In this document: positions 1-7,054 of the stretch, in pieces
Layout of the letters: each line of letters begins with the position of its first letter
Numbering within the stretch: position 1 is the first letter of the stretch
Origin: Deltaproteobacteria bacterium
GTDB taxonomy: Bacteria; Bdellovibrionota_F; JAHFAK01
Assembly: GCA_023250585.1 (NCBI GenBank)
Contig: JAHFAK010000049.1
Location: forward strand, 1-15,471
DNA: 15,471 nucleotides
Reading direction: 5' to 3'
Program-made: the position numbers and the translations under genes
Notes under the pieces: model-generated
What the model was told of the DNA's origin: nothing
Databases searched by the model: none
The model's input: the letters and a program-made list of their open reading frames with translations, nothing else

Positions 1-30
1 AAGAATCAGATTTCGAACGTGGTCCCTCAC

Positions 31-158
31 CTGTCATTGCGAGGAGGACACGTTTTCTTGTCCGACGAAGCAATCTCAAGCAGGTTCGGGATAAACTCCG
101 CAATCGTGCATATGTAAGAAAAGATTGCTTCAAACCCTTCAGGTTTTCGCAATGACAG
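31..158. repeat. 128-bp palindromic (cloverleaf-like) intergenic repeat
   Basis: The outer 12-bp arms ctgtcattgcga (31-42) and tcgcaatgacag (147-158) are perfect inverted repeats. Inside them are a hairpin ggaca/tgtcc (46-50 with 59-63), a second perfect stem gaagcaatct/agattgcttc (67-76 with 122-131), and a third hairpin aaacc/ggttt (132-136 with 142-146). Together these fold into a four-arm cloverleaf. It resembles the scattered non-autonomous palindromic repeats of many bacterial genomes. No transposase is present. Mobility is inferred from structure only, since just one copy is in this window. Confidence 0.75.
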
Positions 159-274
159 TCGATTTGGACATTTCAGTTTCCTATCGCTCTTTCTCAGAAA
201 ATGGAGCACTCTCTTGATTTTTTCATACCTTCTCAGTTAATGGGAGGGATTAAGTAATTTCTCTATGAAGATGG

Positions 275-297
275 ATCCCGCGGTCAAGCCGCGGGAT
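275..297. repeat. GC-rich perfect hairpin repeat
   Basis: A 9-bp perfect stem (atcccgcgg, 275-283, with ccgcgggat, 289-297) closes a 5-nt loop, tcaag. It is far richer in GC than its surroundings. Similar short gatcccgcgg-type palindromes are abundant between genes in Rickettsiales and some other host-associated bacteria, from general knowledge. It has no following T-run on either strand, so it is not a classical intrinsic terminator and is more likely a dispersed repeat. Confidence 0.65.
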
Positions 298-350
298 GAC
301 GATCTGAGACTTCCTCTTTAAAACTGCGGCAAGGTGAGATTCTACTTGTG

Positions 351-409
351 TTGACAAATATGATAATTATTGCTATTTTTACATATTAGATACATATAAT
401 TAGTAGGAG
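351..409 (+). promoter_or_regulatory. vapBC promoter and ribosome binding site
   Basis: A perfect -35 box TTGACA (351-356) is followed by a 17-bp spacer and a -10-like TATTTT (374-379). A Shine-Dalgarno sequence taggag (404-409) lies 8 nt before the vapB ATG at 418. The AT-rich leader between them is where VapBC autorepression would be expected, but I could not define a clean operator there. Confidence 0.6.
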
Positions 410-417
410 TTATTCAT

Positions 418-618
418 ATGAGAACAACCGTTATTATTCCGGATGATATGGTAGAAGAGGCAATGAAACTCTCAAAGATCAAGAGTAAGACAGCACTTAT
501 CATGTCATCGTTACAAGCATATATTCGTGATTTAAGAATACAACAGCTTTTAGAATTAAAAGGTAAAATACCTATTGAGGTTGATATAAAAAAAATAAGG
601 GAAAGAAAACACGCATGA
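418..618 (+). CDS. vapB: VapB-family antitoxin
   Basis: A small 66-residue protein, the antitoxin half of a type II toxin-antitoxin pair. It would bind and neutralise the VapC ribonuclease and, with it, repress their shared promoter. The N-terminus (MRTTVIIPDDMVEEAMKLS) has the beta-strand plus helix pattern of the ribbon-helix-helix-like VapB family that starts MRTTV and continues with an EAxKL-type helix. The basic C-terminal tail (KKIRERKHA) fits a toxin-binding extension. The ATG at 418 is supported by the tagGAG site 8 nt upstream. Its stop codon overlaps the toxin start (ATGA at 615-618), implying translational coupling and one mRNA. The assignment rests on both this sequence and the PIN-domain partner. 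No catalytic function is expected. Confidence 0.85.
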   Translation: MRTTVIIPDDMVEEAMKLSKIKSKTALIMSSLQAYIRDLRIQQLLELKGKIPIEVDIKKIRERKHA

Positions 619-1007
619 AATGTCTTGCCGATAGCTGTGTATGGATTGATTTTTCTCAAGGCAAAAATACAAAAGAAGTAATCTATTTTGAAGAAATGCT
701 TAAGAATAAATTACTTTATACGGTCGGGCTTGTTAAGGCAGAGATAATTCCCTTTATTAAAGATACAAAAATTCAAAATAAAGTTGAAGATTTATTTGAT
801 GTAGTTTCGTATCTCTTTGATTATGTCAATGTATGGAATGAGGTTATTCTTCATCAAAAGAAACTTTTGAAAAAAGGACTTGTCGGATCCGTGCCAGATC
901 TTCTTCTTGCTTCTTTCTCAATTCATTATAACGTTCCTCTATTGACTACCGATCATTATTTTTTTTCTATTGCTAAAATAATTGAGTTAGAAGTTATTAG
1001 TCTCTAA
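615..1007 (+). CDS. vapC: VapC-family PIN-domain ribonuclease toxin
   Basis: A 130-residue PIN-domain protein, the usual length for VapC toxins, which are Mg2+-dependent endoribonucleases that typically cut tRNA or rRNA. The conserved acidic residues are all visible: D6 in the opening LADSCVWID, E43 in KAEIIPF, D95 in VGSVPDLLLA and D113 in LLTTDHYF. The active site therefore looks intact. The start overlaps the vapB stop by four bases (ATGA), so expression is coupled to the antitoxin. The gene ends 19 bp before the converging dnaJ. The RNA target cannot be deduced from sequence. It sits next to palindromic repeats, which fits an acquired accessory module. A plasmid-type stability role is possible but nothing here shows a replicon. 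Confidence 0.9.
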   Translation: MKCLADSCVWIDFSQGKNTKEVIYFEEMLKNKLLYTVGLVKAEIIPFIKDTKIQNKVEDLFDVVSYLFDYVNVWNEVILHQKKLLKKGLVGSVPDLLLASFSIHYNVPLLTTDHYFFSIAKIIELEVISL

Positions 1008-1026
1008 TTATATAAGATTTGTGAAA

Positions 1027-2106
1027 TTATCCAAAGAGACTTTTTTTCGATAGCGTATCACTGGAAAGCTCGGCGAGTTTTTGTAGAAGCTTCTCTTCTT
1101 CTTTGGAAAGCTTTTCTGGAGTTTTTACTAAAATTTCTACGAGGTGATCGCCTTTACCATAGTGCCGTAAGCTTGGAAAACCTTTTGAGTGTAATTTGAG
1201 AATGGTTCCGCTTTGCGTGCCTTTTTTTATTTTTAATTTTTCTTTCCCATAGAGCGTTTCTACTGCAAGTTCACTTCCAAGCGCGGCTTGAGGAAAACTA
1301 ATGGTAACTTGGCTAATAACATTATCTTCTTCTCGAGTAAATAAGGTGTGTTTTTTGAGATGAAGTTCAATATAGAGATCTCCATTAACTCCACTCGAAA
1401 GGCTTGGTTCTCCTTCTCCGGAAACACGAAGCTGAGCTCCTGTATCAACTCCTGGAGGAATTGTGATATTTAATTTTTTTGTTTTTTTGATAACGCCTTT
1501 AGCATGACAGGTTTTACAAGGATCCGTAATAACTTTTCCTTCTCCGGCGCAGTAAACACATGTGGTGCTAATGGTAAAAAATCCTTGGCTATGTCCTACT
1601 TGTCCACGGCCATGGCATTTTGGGCACGTTGAAGGCGAAGATCCTTTTGCACTTTGTTTTCCATTACAATCAGGACACAAAACATTTTTCTCGACTTCAA
1701 TTTCTTTTGAAACACCAAAGCAGGCTTCTTCAAAAGTTATGTGCATCTGATATCCGAGATCTTTTCCTTTTCGCGATCTTTCTCCTCGTCGGCGTGAACC
1801 TAATCCAAAAAAGTCTTCGAAAATATCCCCAAAATTTGAGAAGATATCATTGACATCTGAAAATCCCTGAAATCCCCCGCCATTTAAACCAGCATGTCCA
1901 TACGTATCATATACTTTACGTTTGTTAGGATCTCGCAGTACTTCATAGGCTTCTGATGCTACTTTAAATGATTCTTCTGCGCTCTTATCATCAGGATTTC
2001 GATCAGGATGAAATTGAAGAGCTAATTGACGATAGGCTTTTTTTATTTCAGCATCTGACGCTGTCTTTGATATCCCAAGGATATCGTAATAATCTCTTTT
2101 TGTCAT
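1027..2106 (-). CDS. dnaJ: Chaperone protein DnaJ (Hsp40)
   Basis: The 359-residue type I J-protein that delivers unfolded clients to DnaK and stimulates its ATPase. The J domain spans about 1-70 with HPD at 33-35. A Gly/Phe-rich region follows (about 71-103, with GGGFQGFSD and [10 protein letters not shown]). The zinc-binding domain has four CxxC pairs (C144/C147, C161/C164, C183/C186, C197/C200), and a C-terminal substrate-binding region completes the protein. Two of the four CxxCxGxG repeats are imperfect: the first reads CPDCNGKQ and the fourth CKTCHAKG. All eight cysteines remain. The ATG lies 5 bp after the dnaK stop, so the two form an operon. The ribosome site in the end of dnaK is weak (tagaga), which suggests coupling. 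No grpE or hrcA is nearby. Confidence 0.97.
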   Translation of the reverse strand: MTKRDYYDILGISKTASDAEIKKAYRQLALQFHPDRNPDDKSAEESFKVASEAYEVLRDPNKRKVYDTYGHAGLNGGGFQGFSDVNDIFSNFGDIFEDFFGLGSRRRGERSRKGKDLGYQMHITFEEACFGVSKEIEVEKNVLCPDCNGKQSAKGSSPSTCPKCHGRGQVGHSQGFFTISTTCVYCAGEGKVITDPCKTCHAKGVIKKTKKLNITIPPGVDTGAQLRVSGEGEPSLSSGVNGDLYIELHLKKHTLFTREEDNVISQVTISFPQAALGSELAVETLYGKEKLKIKKGTQSGTILKLHSKGFPSLRHYGKGDHLVEILVKTPEKLSKEEEKLLQKLAELSSDTLSKKSLFG

Positions 2107-2111
2107 AATCT

Positions 2112-4016
2112 CTAATTTGCTTCTTCAAAATCAGCGTCAACTACGTTATCATCTTTCTTCTTCGCGCCAGCTTCAGCTTGAGGAGTATCTTGTTGTCCGT
2201 TATCTTTCGATTGTTGCTGAGCTTGTTTATACATTATTTCAGCAAGCTTATGTGAGCTTTGGGTAAGCTCTTCGGTTGCTTTTTTAATTTCCTCGATGTT
2301 GCCTTTGCTGTGAGCCTCGCGAGCCTTTTTAATTGTGTCTTCTACTTTTTGTTTTTCAGCTGCATCAAGTTTATCTCCATGTTCTTTCAAGGTCTTTTCA
2401 GTTGTAAAAATAAGATGGTCTGCATTGTTTCGGACCTCGGCTTCTTCTTTGTTCTTCTTATCTTCGGCTGCATGAACTTTTGCATCATCAACCATTTTGT
2501 TGATTTCTGCTTCATTGAGACCCGATGAAGATGTAATGGTAATATTTTGTTTTTTATTCGTGGCTTTATCATGAGCAGTTACATTGACAATACCATTTGC
2601 ATCAATATCAAACGTAACTTCGACTTGTGGAATACCTCGAGGAGCAGGAGGAATATCAGTTAGTTGAAATCTTCCCAGGGTTCTATTCCCATTTGCCATT
2701 TCGCGTTCTCCTTGAAGCACATGGATATCTACTGCGGTTTGGCTATCTGCTGCTGTGGAAAAGACCTGGCTTTTTTTCGTTGGAATTGTGGTATTGCGTT
2801 CAATGAGTTTTGTCATAACACCGCCAAGCGTTTCAATTCCTAAAGAAAGTGGAGTTACATCGAGGAGCAACACATCTTTTACATCGCCGGCAAGTACACC
2901 ACCTTGAACTGCGGCTCCCAAAGCTACAACTTCATCCGGATTTACTCCTTTATGAGGTTCTTTGCCGAAAAGTTCTTTTACAATCGCTTGTACTTTAGGA
3001 ATTCGGGTGGATCCTCCAACGAGGACAACTTCATGAATTTCACTTGCTTTAAGACCAGCATCAGCAAGTGCTTGTTTGCAAGGCCCAATTGATTTTTGTA
3101 AGAGATCATCAACCATTTGTTCGAACTTTGCGCGTGTAAGTTTCACATTCATGTGTTTTGGACCTGAAGCATCGGCTGTAAGAAATGGTAAATTAATTTC
3201 TGTTTCTGTGGTACTTGATAATTCGATTTTTGCTTTTTCTGCAGCTTCTTTGAGTCGTTGAAGCACCATTTTATCTTTAGAAACATCGATGCCTTGATCC
3301 TTTTTGAATTCAGTAATAAGCCAGTCGATAACTCGTTGATCGAGGTTATCTCCACCGAGATGCGTATCGCCATTTGTTGATTTAACTTCAACAATGTTAT
3401 CGCCGACTTCAAGAATAGAGATATCAAACGTGCCGCCTCCAAAATCATAAACAGCAATTAATTCATCTTTTTTCTTATCGAGACCATAGGCAAGAGCTGC
3501 GGCTGTTGGTTCATTGATAATTCTTTTTACATCAAGACCCGCTATTTTACCGGCATCTTTTGTTGCTTGTCGTTGGCTATCATTAAAATATGCAGGAACG
3601 GTGATAACTGCTTCAGTTACTGGTTGCCCTAAGTAATCTTCCGCAGCTTTTTTTAATTTTTGAAGAATCATTGCGGAAATTTCAGGAGGAGAATAGTCTT
3701 TGCCTTTTATATCTACTTTTGCATCGCCATTTGTCCCTCGTATTACTTTATAAGGAACGAGTTTCATTTCTTCGCTAACTTCATTATGTTGGCGACCCAT
3801 AAATCGTTTTATAGAATATACGGTATTTTCTGGATTGGTTACGGCTTGACGTCGTGCAAGTTGACCAACAAGACGATTTCCATCTTTGGTAAATGCAACA
3901 ACGCTTGGAGTTGTGCGCGAACCTTCTTCGTTGGTAATAACTTTAGGCTCTGCGCCTTCCATAATTGCCACAACTGAGTTCGTTGTTCCTAAATCAATTC
4001 CTATAATTTTTCCCAT
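2112..4016 (-). CDS. dnaK: Molecular chaperone DnaK (Hsp70)
   Basis: A 634-residue Hsp70, normal length for bacterial DnaK, the ATP-driven cytoplasmic chaperone for folding and heat-shock control. The nucleotide-binding domain shows [10 protein letters not shown] (5-14), DFGGGT (191-196) and [10 protein letters not shown] (334-343). The hydrophobic interdomain linker DVLLLDV is at 381-387. The substrate-binding beta domain ([12 protein letters not shown] onward) and a charged alpha-helical lid follow. The C-terminus ([13 protein letters not shown]) is acidic, as in bacterial DnaK tails. The start is fixed by a strong Shine-Dalgarno site aggaggta (4021-4028 on the plus strand as tacctcct), 6 nt from the ATG. 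dnaJ follows directly. I saw no CIRCE operator upstream, so heat control may use an alternative factor or none. Confidence 0.98.
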   Translation of the reverse strand: MGKIIGIDLGTTNSVVAIMEGAEPKVITNEEGSRTTPSVVAFTKDGNRLVGQLARRQAVTNPENTVYSIKRFMGRQHNEVSEEMKLVPYKVIRGTNGDAKVDIKGKDYSPPEISAMILQKLKKAAEDYLGQPVTEAVITVPAYFNDSQRQATKDAGKIAGLDVKRIINEPTAAALAYGLDKKKDELIAVYDFGGGTFDISILEVGDNIVEVKSTNGDTHLGGDNLDQRVIDWLITEFKKDQGIDVSKDKMVLQRLKEAAEKAKIELSSTTETEINLPFLTADASGPKHMNVKLTRAKFEQMVDDLLQKSIGPCKQALADAGLKASEIHEVVLVGGSTRIPKVQAIVKELFGKEPHKGVNPDEVVALGAAVQGGVLAGDVKDVLLLDVTPLSLGIETLGGVMTKLIERNTTIPTKKSQVFSTAADSQTAVDIHVLQGEREMANGNRTLGRFQLTDIPPAPRGIPQVEVTFDIDANGIVNVTAHDKATNKKQNITITSSSGLNEAEINKMVDDAKVHAAEDKKNKEEAEVRNNADHLIFTTEKTLKEHGDKLDAAEKQKVEDTIKKAREAHSKGNIEEIKKATEELTQSSHKLAEIMYKQAQQQSKDNGQQDTPQAEAGAKKKDDNVVDADFEEAN

Positions 4017-4020
4017 CTGA

Positions 4021-4028
4021 TACCTCCT
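4021..4028 (-). promoter_or_regulatory. Strong ribosome binding site of dnaK
   Basis: The minus-strand sequence aggaggta is a near-perfect anti-Shine-Dalgarno complement. Its aggagg core ends 6 nt before the ATG at 4016. It fixes the dnaK start and contrasts with the apparently leaderless starts at fic and the ATPase gene. Confidence 0.85.
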
Positions 4029-4095
4029 GAGTTATGTAACTAAATGAAATATAAGAAATTCTTCTCTAAGCACCTAAAAATAGCTTTCAGTTTTC

Positions 4096-4123
4096 TAAAT
4101 AACCATTCTCTGCGCATTGTCAA
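4096..4123 (-). promoter_or_regulatory. Possible dnaK promoter
   Basis: Read on the minus strand, a perfect TTGACA -35 (4118-4123) is followed after 16 bp by TATTTA (4096-4101), only a half-match to a -10 box. It would give a leader of roughly 75 nt ending in the strong ribosome site at 4021-4028. The -10 is weak, so the exact start point is uncertain. The inverted repeat TTAGCACTC-N9-GAGTGCTAA typical of CIRCE is not present. Confidence 0.4.
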
Positions 4124-4176
4124 GCCAAAGTATAAGAGAATTTTCTTTACCATTAAAGATCTTATGAGATATAAAA

Positions 4177-4893
4177 ATGTCTATGAATATTGCATTAATA
4201 GGTTATGGAAAAATGGGCAAAGCCATTCATAGCCTTGCCGAATCAGATGGAATACACGTTATTTCAATTATTGATCCAAAAAGTAGCCAGTATAAAACTA
4301 TTACGGAAGAAAGCATGAAAAATGTGGATGTCTGTATTGAATTTACAACTCCTGAATCGTGTATCGATAATATAAAAAAGATTCTTTCCTATAAAAAACA
4401 TATGGTTATTGGAACTACGGGATGGGAACGGCATCTCCCTGAAATTAAGGAAGAAGTGCATAAGCAGAATCTTGGACTTATTTATGCTTCTAATTTTTCT
4501 GTTGGAGTAAATTTATTATACCGAATAGTTGAATCTACAAGTCAACTATTCGCACAGGTCACAGCATATGATCCATATATTATAGAAGCTCATCATAAAC
4601 ATAAAAAAGATGCTCCAAGCGGAACGGCAAAAGAACTTATATCTATTATATCAAAACAGTATAAGAGAAAAGAGAAAGACTTCAGTGTCGCAGTAACGCG
4701 AGCTGGAGCTATTCCGGGCGTCCATGAAGTAGGGTTTGATAGCAGCTTTGATACGATTCGTATTAATCATACAGCTCGTAATAGAAATGGATTTGCGGCT
4801 GGAGCGCTTTTGGCTGCAAAGTTTATTAAAGATAAAAAAGGTTTTTTTCATTTTAGGGATGAATTTGAAAAAATAATTGGAGGGTTACAATGA
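4177..4893 (+). CDS. dapB: 4-hydroxy-tetrahydrodipicolinate reductase
   Basis: DapB reduces the product of DapA with NAD(P)H to tetrahydrodipicolinate on the lysine/diaminopimelate pathway. It is 238 residues, shorter than the E. coli enzyme (273). The N-terminal dinucleotide-binding motif IALIGYGKMGKAI is at 5-17, with GTTGW near 79-83. The diagnostic active-site segment EAHHKHKKDAPSGTA is at 137-151, carrying the catalytic His/Lys pair. A second ATG two codons downstream (4183) would also work, and no good ribosome site favours either. The stop overlaps the dapA start by four bases, so dapB precedes dapA in a tight two-gene operon. No other lysine-pathway genes are nearby. The likely use is meso-diaminopimelate for peptidoglycan, but lysine synthesis cannot be excluded. 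Confidence 0.95.
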   Translation: MSMNIALIGYGKMGKAIHSLAESDGIHVISIIDPKSSQYKTITEESMKNVDVCIEFTTPESCIDNIKKILSYKKHMVIGTTGWERHLPEIKEEVHKQNLGLIYASNFSVGVNLLYRIVESTSQLFAQVTAYDPYIIEAHHKHKKDAPSGTAKELISIISKQYKRKEKDFSVAVTRAGAIPGVHEVGFDSSFDTIRINHTARNRNGFAAGALLAAKFIKDKKGFFHFRDEFEKIIGGLQ

Positions 4894-5780
4894 GCCAAAA
4901 AAAAATTAAGGGAGTATATACCGCAATAGTCACACCATTTAATGATGATCTTTCGATTGATTACAAAAGTTTTTATACTCTTCTCGATAAACAAATTGAA
5001 GGTAAAATTGATGGAGTTCTCATTGGTGGAACTACGGGCGAAAAACCAACATTGACTGAGCATGAATTTCAAGAGCTGGTAGAAAAGTCCGTAGCTCATA
5101 TAAAAAAACGTGTAAAAGTTATGGTTGGCACGGGGACAAATTCAACGGATAAATCAGTTAAAGAAACAAAGCTCGCGGCTGATTTAGGTGCTGACTTCGC
5201 ACTTGTCGTTGGACCATATTACAATAAACCCATGGATGCGGGCTATATCGAGCATTTTACCAAAATTGCCGATGCATCAAAAATTCCAATTTGTCTCTAC
5301 AATATTCCTGGCCGAACAGGGAGCAATATGAAACCAAGTGTAGTGCTCGAACTTGCGAAACATAAAAATATTATTGCAATCAAAGAAGCGACAGGAAGTA
5401 TTGATCAAGCACAACAAATTATTAAAAAAGCTCCCAAGCATTTTTCGCTTCTTTCTGGCGATGATGAACTTACTTTACCTCTTATGGCATTGGGCGGAGA
5501 TGGCGTCATTTCAGTTGCGGGAAATCAAATTCCTCAAGAAATGAAAGCATTGGTGTATTGTCTCGAGAATCAAAAATATCAAGCAGCACAAGAAATCCAC
5601 TATAAATTTCTTGATCTCTTTAAAATTAACTTTATTGAAACAAATCCCATTCCTATTAAAACAGCATTGCACATGATGGGGCTCATCAAAAATGAAAATT
5701 TTCGACTTCCTCTTTGTCGAATGACTCCAGAAAATAAAGCCAAGCTAAAAACTTGTTTAGAGAAGTATGAATTGATTTAG
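4890..5780 (+). CDS. dapA: 4-hydroxy-tetrahydrodipicolinate synthase
   Basis: DapA condenses pyruvate with aspartate semialdehyde in the first committed step of the diaminopimelate branch. The 296-residue TIM-barrel has family-typical length and the key residues: GGTTGEKPTL with T48/T49, Y137 in LYNIPGRTG, and the Schiff-base lysine K165 in AIKEATGS. The start is supported by GGAGGG at 4879-4884, 5 nt before the ATG, and by the ATGA overlap with dapB. Enzymes of the same fold (N-acetylneuraminate lyase, other aldolases) are less likely given the dapB neighbour and the intact DapA motif set. The last 51 bp recur downstream at 7942-7992, suggesting that the 3' end was once an integration or recombination point. 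The gene is followed by a 126-bp palindromic element. Confidence 0.95.
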   Translation: MSQKKIKGVYTAIVTPFNDDLSIDYKSFYTLLDKQIEGKIDGVLIGGTTGEKPTLTEHEFQELVEKSVAHIKKRVKVMVGTGTNSTDKSVKETKLAADLGADFALVVGPYYNKPMDAGYIEHFTKIADASKIPICLYNIPGRTGSNMKPSVVLELAKHKNIIAIKEATGSIDQAQQIIKKAPKHFSLLSGDDELTLPLMALGGDGVISVAGNQIPQEMKALVYCLENQKYQAAQEIHYKFLDLFKINFIETNPIPIKTALHMMGLIKNENFRLPLCRMTPENKAKLKTCLEKYELI

Positions 5781-5797
5781 AATCGAAGGAGAAGGAC

Positions 5798-5923
5798 TAT
5801 ACACGACGCCATAACTTCGCATACCTTCGTTACTCCTTGTCTCGTCACTGCGGCGTACAAGCTCGTACGCCTCGCTCCTTGACTTCGTCGTGCCTTGGTC
5901 TGCTCGTTCTTGCGTCGTGTATA
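5798..5923. repeat. 126-bp inverted-repeat element, intergenic copy
   Basis: A GC-richer element bounded by perfect 12-bp inverted repeats, tatacacgacgc (5798-5809) and gcgtcgtgtata (5912-5923). A central hairpin ggcgtac/gtacgcc (5852-5858 with 5865-5871) has a 6-nt loop. It matches the copy at 10565-10690 over its full length in the same orientation, with 11 mismatches that I counted (about 91% identity). Four of those mismatches fall in the hairpin loop and none in its stem. Its minus strand is free of stop codons in the frame used by the other copy. It lies between the converging dapA and fic genes, where its stem could act as a bidirectional terminator. No target-site duplication is obvious. 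Confidence 0.9.
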
Positions 5924-5936
5924 CGCAATTATTTAT

Positions 5937-5949
5937 GTCGTTGTGTATA
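5937..5949. repeat. Possible truncated end of a second 126-bp element
   Basis: The 13 bases gtcgttgtgtata, just after the intergenic element and touching the fic stop codon, match the right end of the intragenic copy (gcgttgtgtata). The following gttatt also occurs shortly after that copy's end. This may be the remains of an older insertion, but the match is short. Confidence 0.35.
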
Positions 5950-5950
5950 G

Positions 5951-6916
5951 TTATTTTACAAACACATACGTCGTCATTGCTTTATCTCCAGATTTCTTAA
6001 GCATCTTTTCTTCTACTCCATAGCGAAGATCGCGGCTCGCGGTTGCGGTTGAGAGCGTTTTGTGAAGTTTCATGTAGTCTTTTCTTAAAAAGCGATTGTT
6101 TTTGAAGTGATCGCGTGCTTCTTTGAGACGTATTACTGGAGTTTGAGGTTCAGGCTTTGCTTCTTCAATAAATTCAGCTAAAATGTTGTTAATTGATTCA
6201 AGCATGAACTCTATGAAGATTGTCGATTTTCCTGATTTGTCTGAAGATTCAAGCGCATCATAATATTTTTTTTGTTTTTTTTTAATAAGTGATTCAATGG
6301 GTATGTATTCAAAAAGTGGATGGACATCCATTAATATTCTGGTTTGCCATAACCTCCCCATTCTTCCGTTCCCATCGGAAAATGGATGAATGAATTCTAA
6401 TTCATAATGAAAAACACACGAGAGAATTAATGTATGAATTTCGTGTTCTTTTTGTATACAATTATAAAGATTTTCTATGAGCTGTGGTACTTGAGTATAT
6501 TTTGGAGCCATATGGACAATTCTATCCATTTTATATACTCCGATATTCTGAGTGCGCAATTTCCCTGGGTTATCAATAAGGCCGTTCATCAAAATTTTAT
6601 GAGCAGATAAAAGAGATGTCAGTTTATTGCTTTTAAATTCTTGAATTTTAGCGTAAGTCTCAATTGCGTTTTTTACTTCGAGAATATCTTTTTGAGGGCC
6701 AATAACTCGCTTGTTATCAAGAATATCTGTTACCTGAGATTCAGAAAGAGTATTTCCCTCGATAGAAAGACTTGCTTGAATAGACCGAATACGATTCTGA
6801 CGACGTAATTTAGGCGATGGAACTGAAATATTTAAACCTTCACACTTGCCAATTTTGAGACTGATTTCAGTGCATAAGGTAAGCATTTTTGGAGTTATAT
6901 CAAATGGAGGTTTCAT
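5951..6916 (-). CDS. fic: Fic-family adenylyltransferase with C-terminal winged helix
   Basis: A 321-residue Fic-domain protein, an enzyme class that usually transfers AMP from ATP to target proteins. The core motif HPFSDGNGRMGR is complete at 177-188 (H177 catalytic). An N-terminal inhibitory motif of the S/TxxxE(G/N) type is present as SLSIEGN (49-55, E53). This marks an autoinhibited class II enzyme rather than a toxin needing a separate antitoxin. The last about 60 residues (FLRKDYMKLHKTLS, then TASRDLRYG and TYVFV) look like a winged-helix DNA-binding domain, common in this subgroup. A 30-bp double palindrome abuts the start codon and is a good candidate operator for autorepression. There is no ribosome binding site. 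Targets are unknown. The gene is convergent with dapA and separated from it by a repeat. Confidence 0.92.
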   Translation of the reverse strand: MKPPFDITPKMLTLCTEISLKIGKCEGLNISVPSPKLRRQNRIRSIQASLSIEGNTLSESQVTDILDNKRVIGPQKDILEVKNAIETYAKIQEFKSNKLTSLLSAHKILMNGLIDNPGKLRTQNIGVYKMDRIVHMAPKYTQVPQLIENLYNCIQKEHEIHTLILSCVFHYELEFIHPFSDGNGRMGRLWQTRILMDVHPLFEYIPIESLIKKKQKKYYDALESSDKSGKSTIFIEFMLESINNILAEFIEEAKPEPQTPVIRLKEARDHFKNNRFLRKDYMKLHKTLSTATASRDLRYGVEEKMLKKSGDKAMTTYVFVK

Positions 6917-6917
6917 A

Positions 6918-6951
6918 CTATGATAGTATCAAATGATACTATCATAGACAA
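6918..6951 (-). promoter_or_regulatory. fic promoter overlapped by a 30-bp double palindrome
   Basis: Bases 6918-6947 form a perfect inverted repeat of 14-bp arms around a 2-nt centre. Each arm contains its own dyad: tgatagtatca (6921-6931) and tgatactatca (6934-6944), 13 bp apart. Read on the minus strand, TTGTCT (6946-6951), a 17-bp spacer and TACTAT (6923-6928) form a plausible promoter lying almost wholly under the palindrome. The ATG begins 6 nt after the -10 box, so the transcript would be leaderless. A dimeric repressor, perhaps the Fic winged helix itself, could cover it. That link is inference. Confidence 0.6.
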
Positions 6952-7054
6952 GCATATTATTTGTTTTTGTAATATATATCCCTTCGCTTATACTTTTCGT
7001 ATATTCAACGTCCATTTATTTTCAAAATTGGGCATTCTGTTTTCGTTGGCTATA

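Larger units (their letters stand above)
1..417. other. Gene-free leader region with repeats and the vapBC promoter
   Basis: I see no convincing gene here. The only open frame of note, on the minus strand, runs through the palindromic repeat at 31-158 and is best explained as a by-product of it. The stretch holds that cloverleaf-like repeat, a GC-rich perfect hairpin at 275-297, and the promoter and ribosome binding site of the vapBC operon from 351 onward. Bases 159-270 show nothing beyond a weak direct repeat (ttctcag motifs at about 191 and 230). Confidence 0.7.

Noticed and set aside
27-209. Minus-strand 60-codon open frame
   Set aside because: It runs through the palindromic repeat and has no ribosome site or recognisable family. 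It is best explained by the repeat itself.
191-247. Imperfect direct repeat with ttctcag motifs
   Set aside because: Only 12 of 14 bases match in a low-complexity region, too weak to interpret.
2259-3977. Several open frames of 60-105 codons overlapping dnaK on both strands
   Set aside because: They are shadows of the highly conserved dnaK frame and show no family features or start signals.
4017-4176. CIRCE (HrcA) operator upstream of dnaK
   Set aside because: I looked for TTAGCACTC-N9-GAGTGCTAA and found no match. Only a TTGACA box is present.
4044-4232. Plus-strand 62-codon frame upstream of dapB
   Set aside because: It overlaps the dapB start in another frame, has no ribosome site and resembles no known leader peptide.
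5781-5950. Insertion sequence between dapA and fic
   Set aside because: The inverted-repeat element is only 126 bp and encodes no transposase. It is non-autonomous at most.
6973-7020. Small hairpin tatac/gtata downstream of the two-helix gene
   Set aside because: A 5-bp AT-rich stem without a T-run is not a credible terminator.
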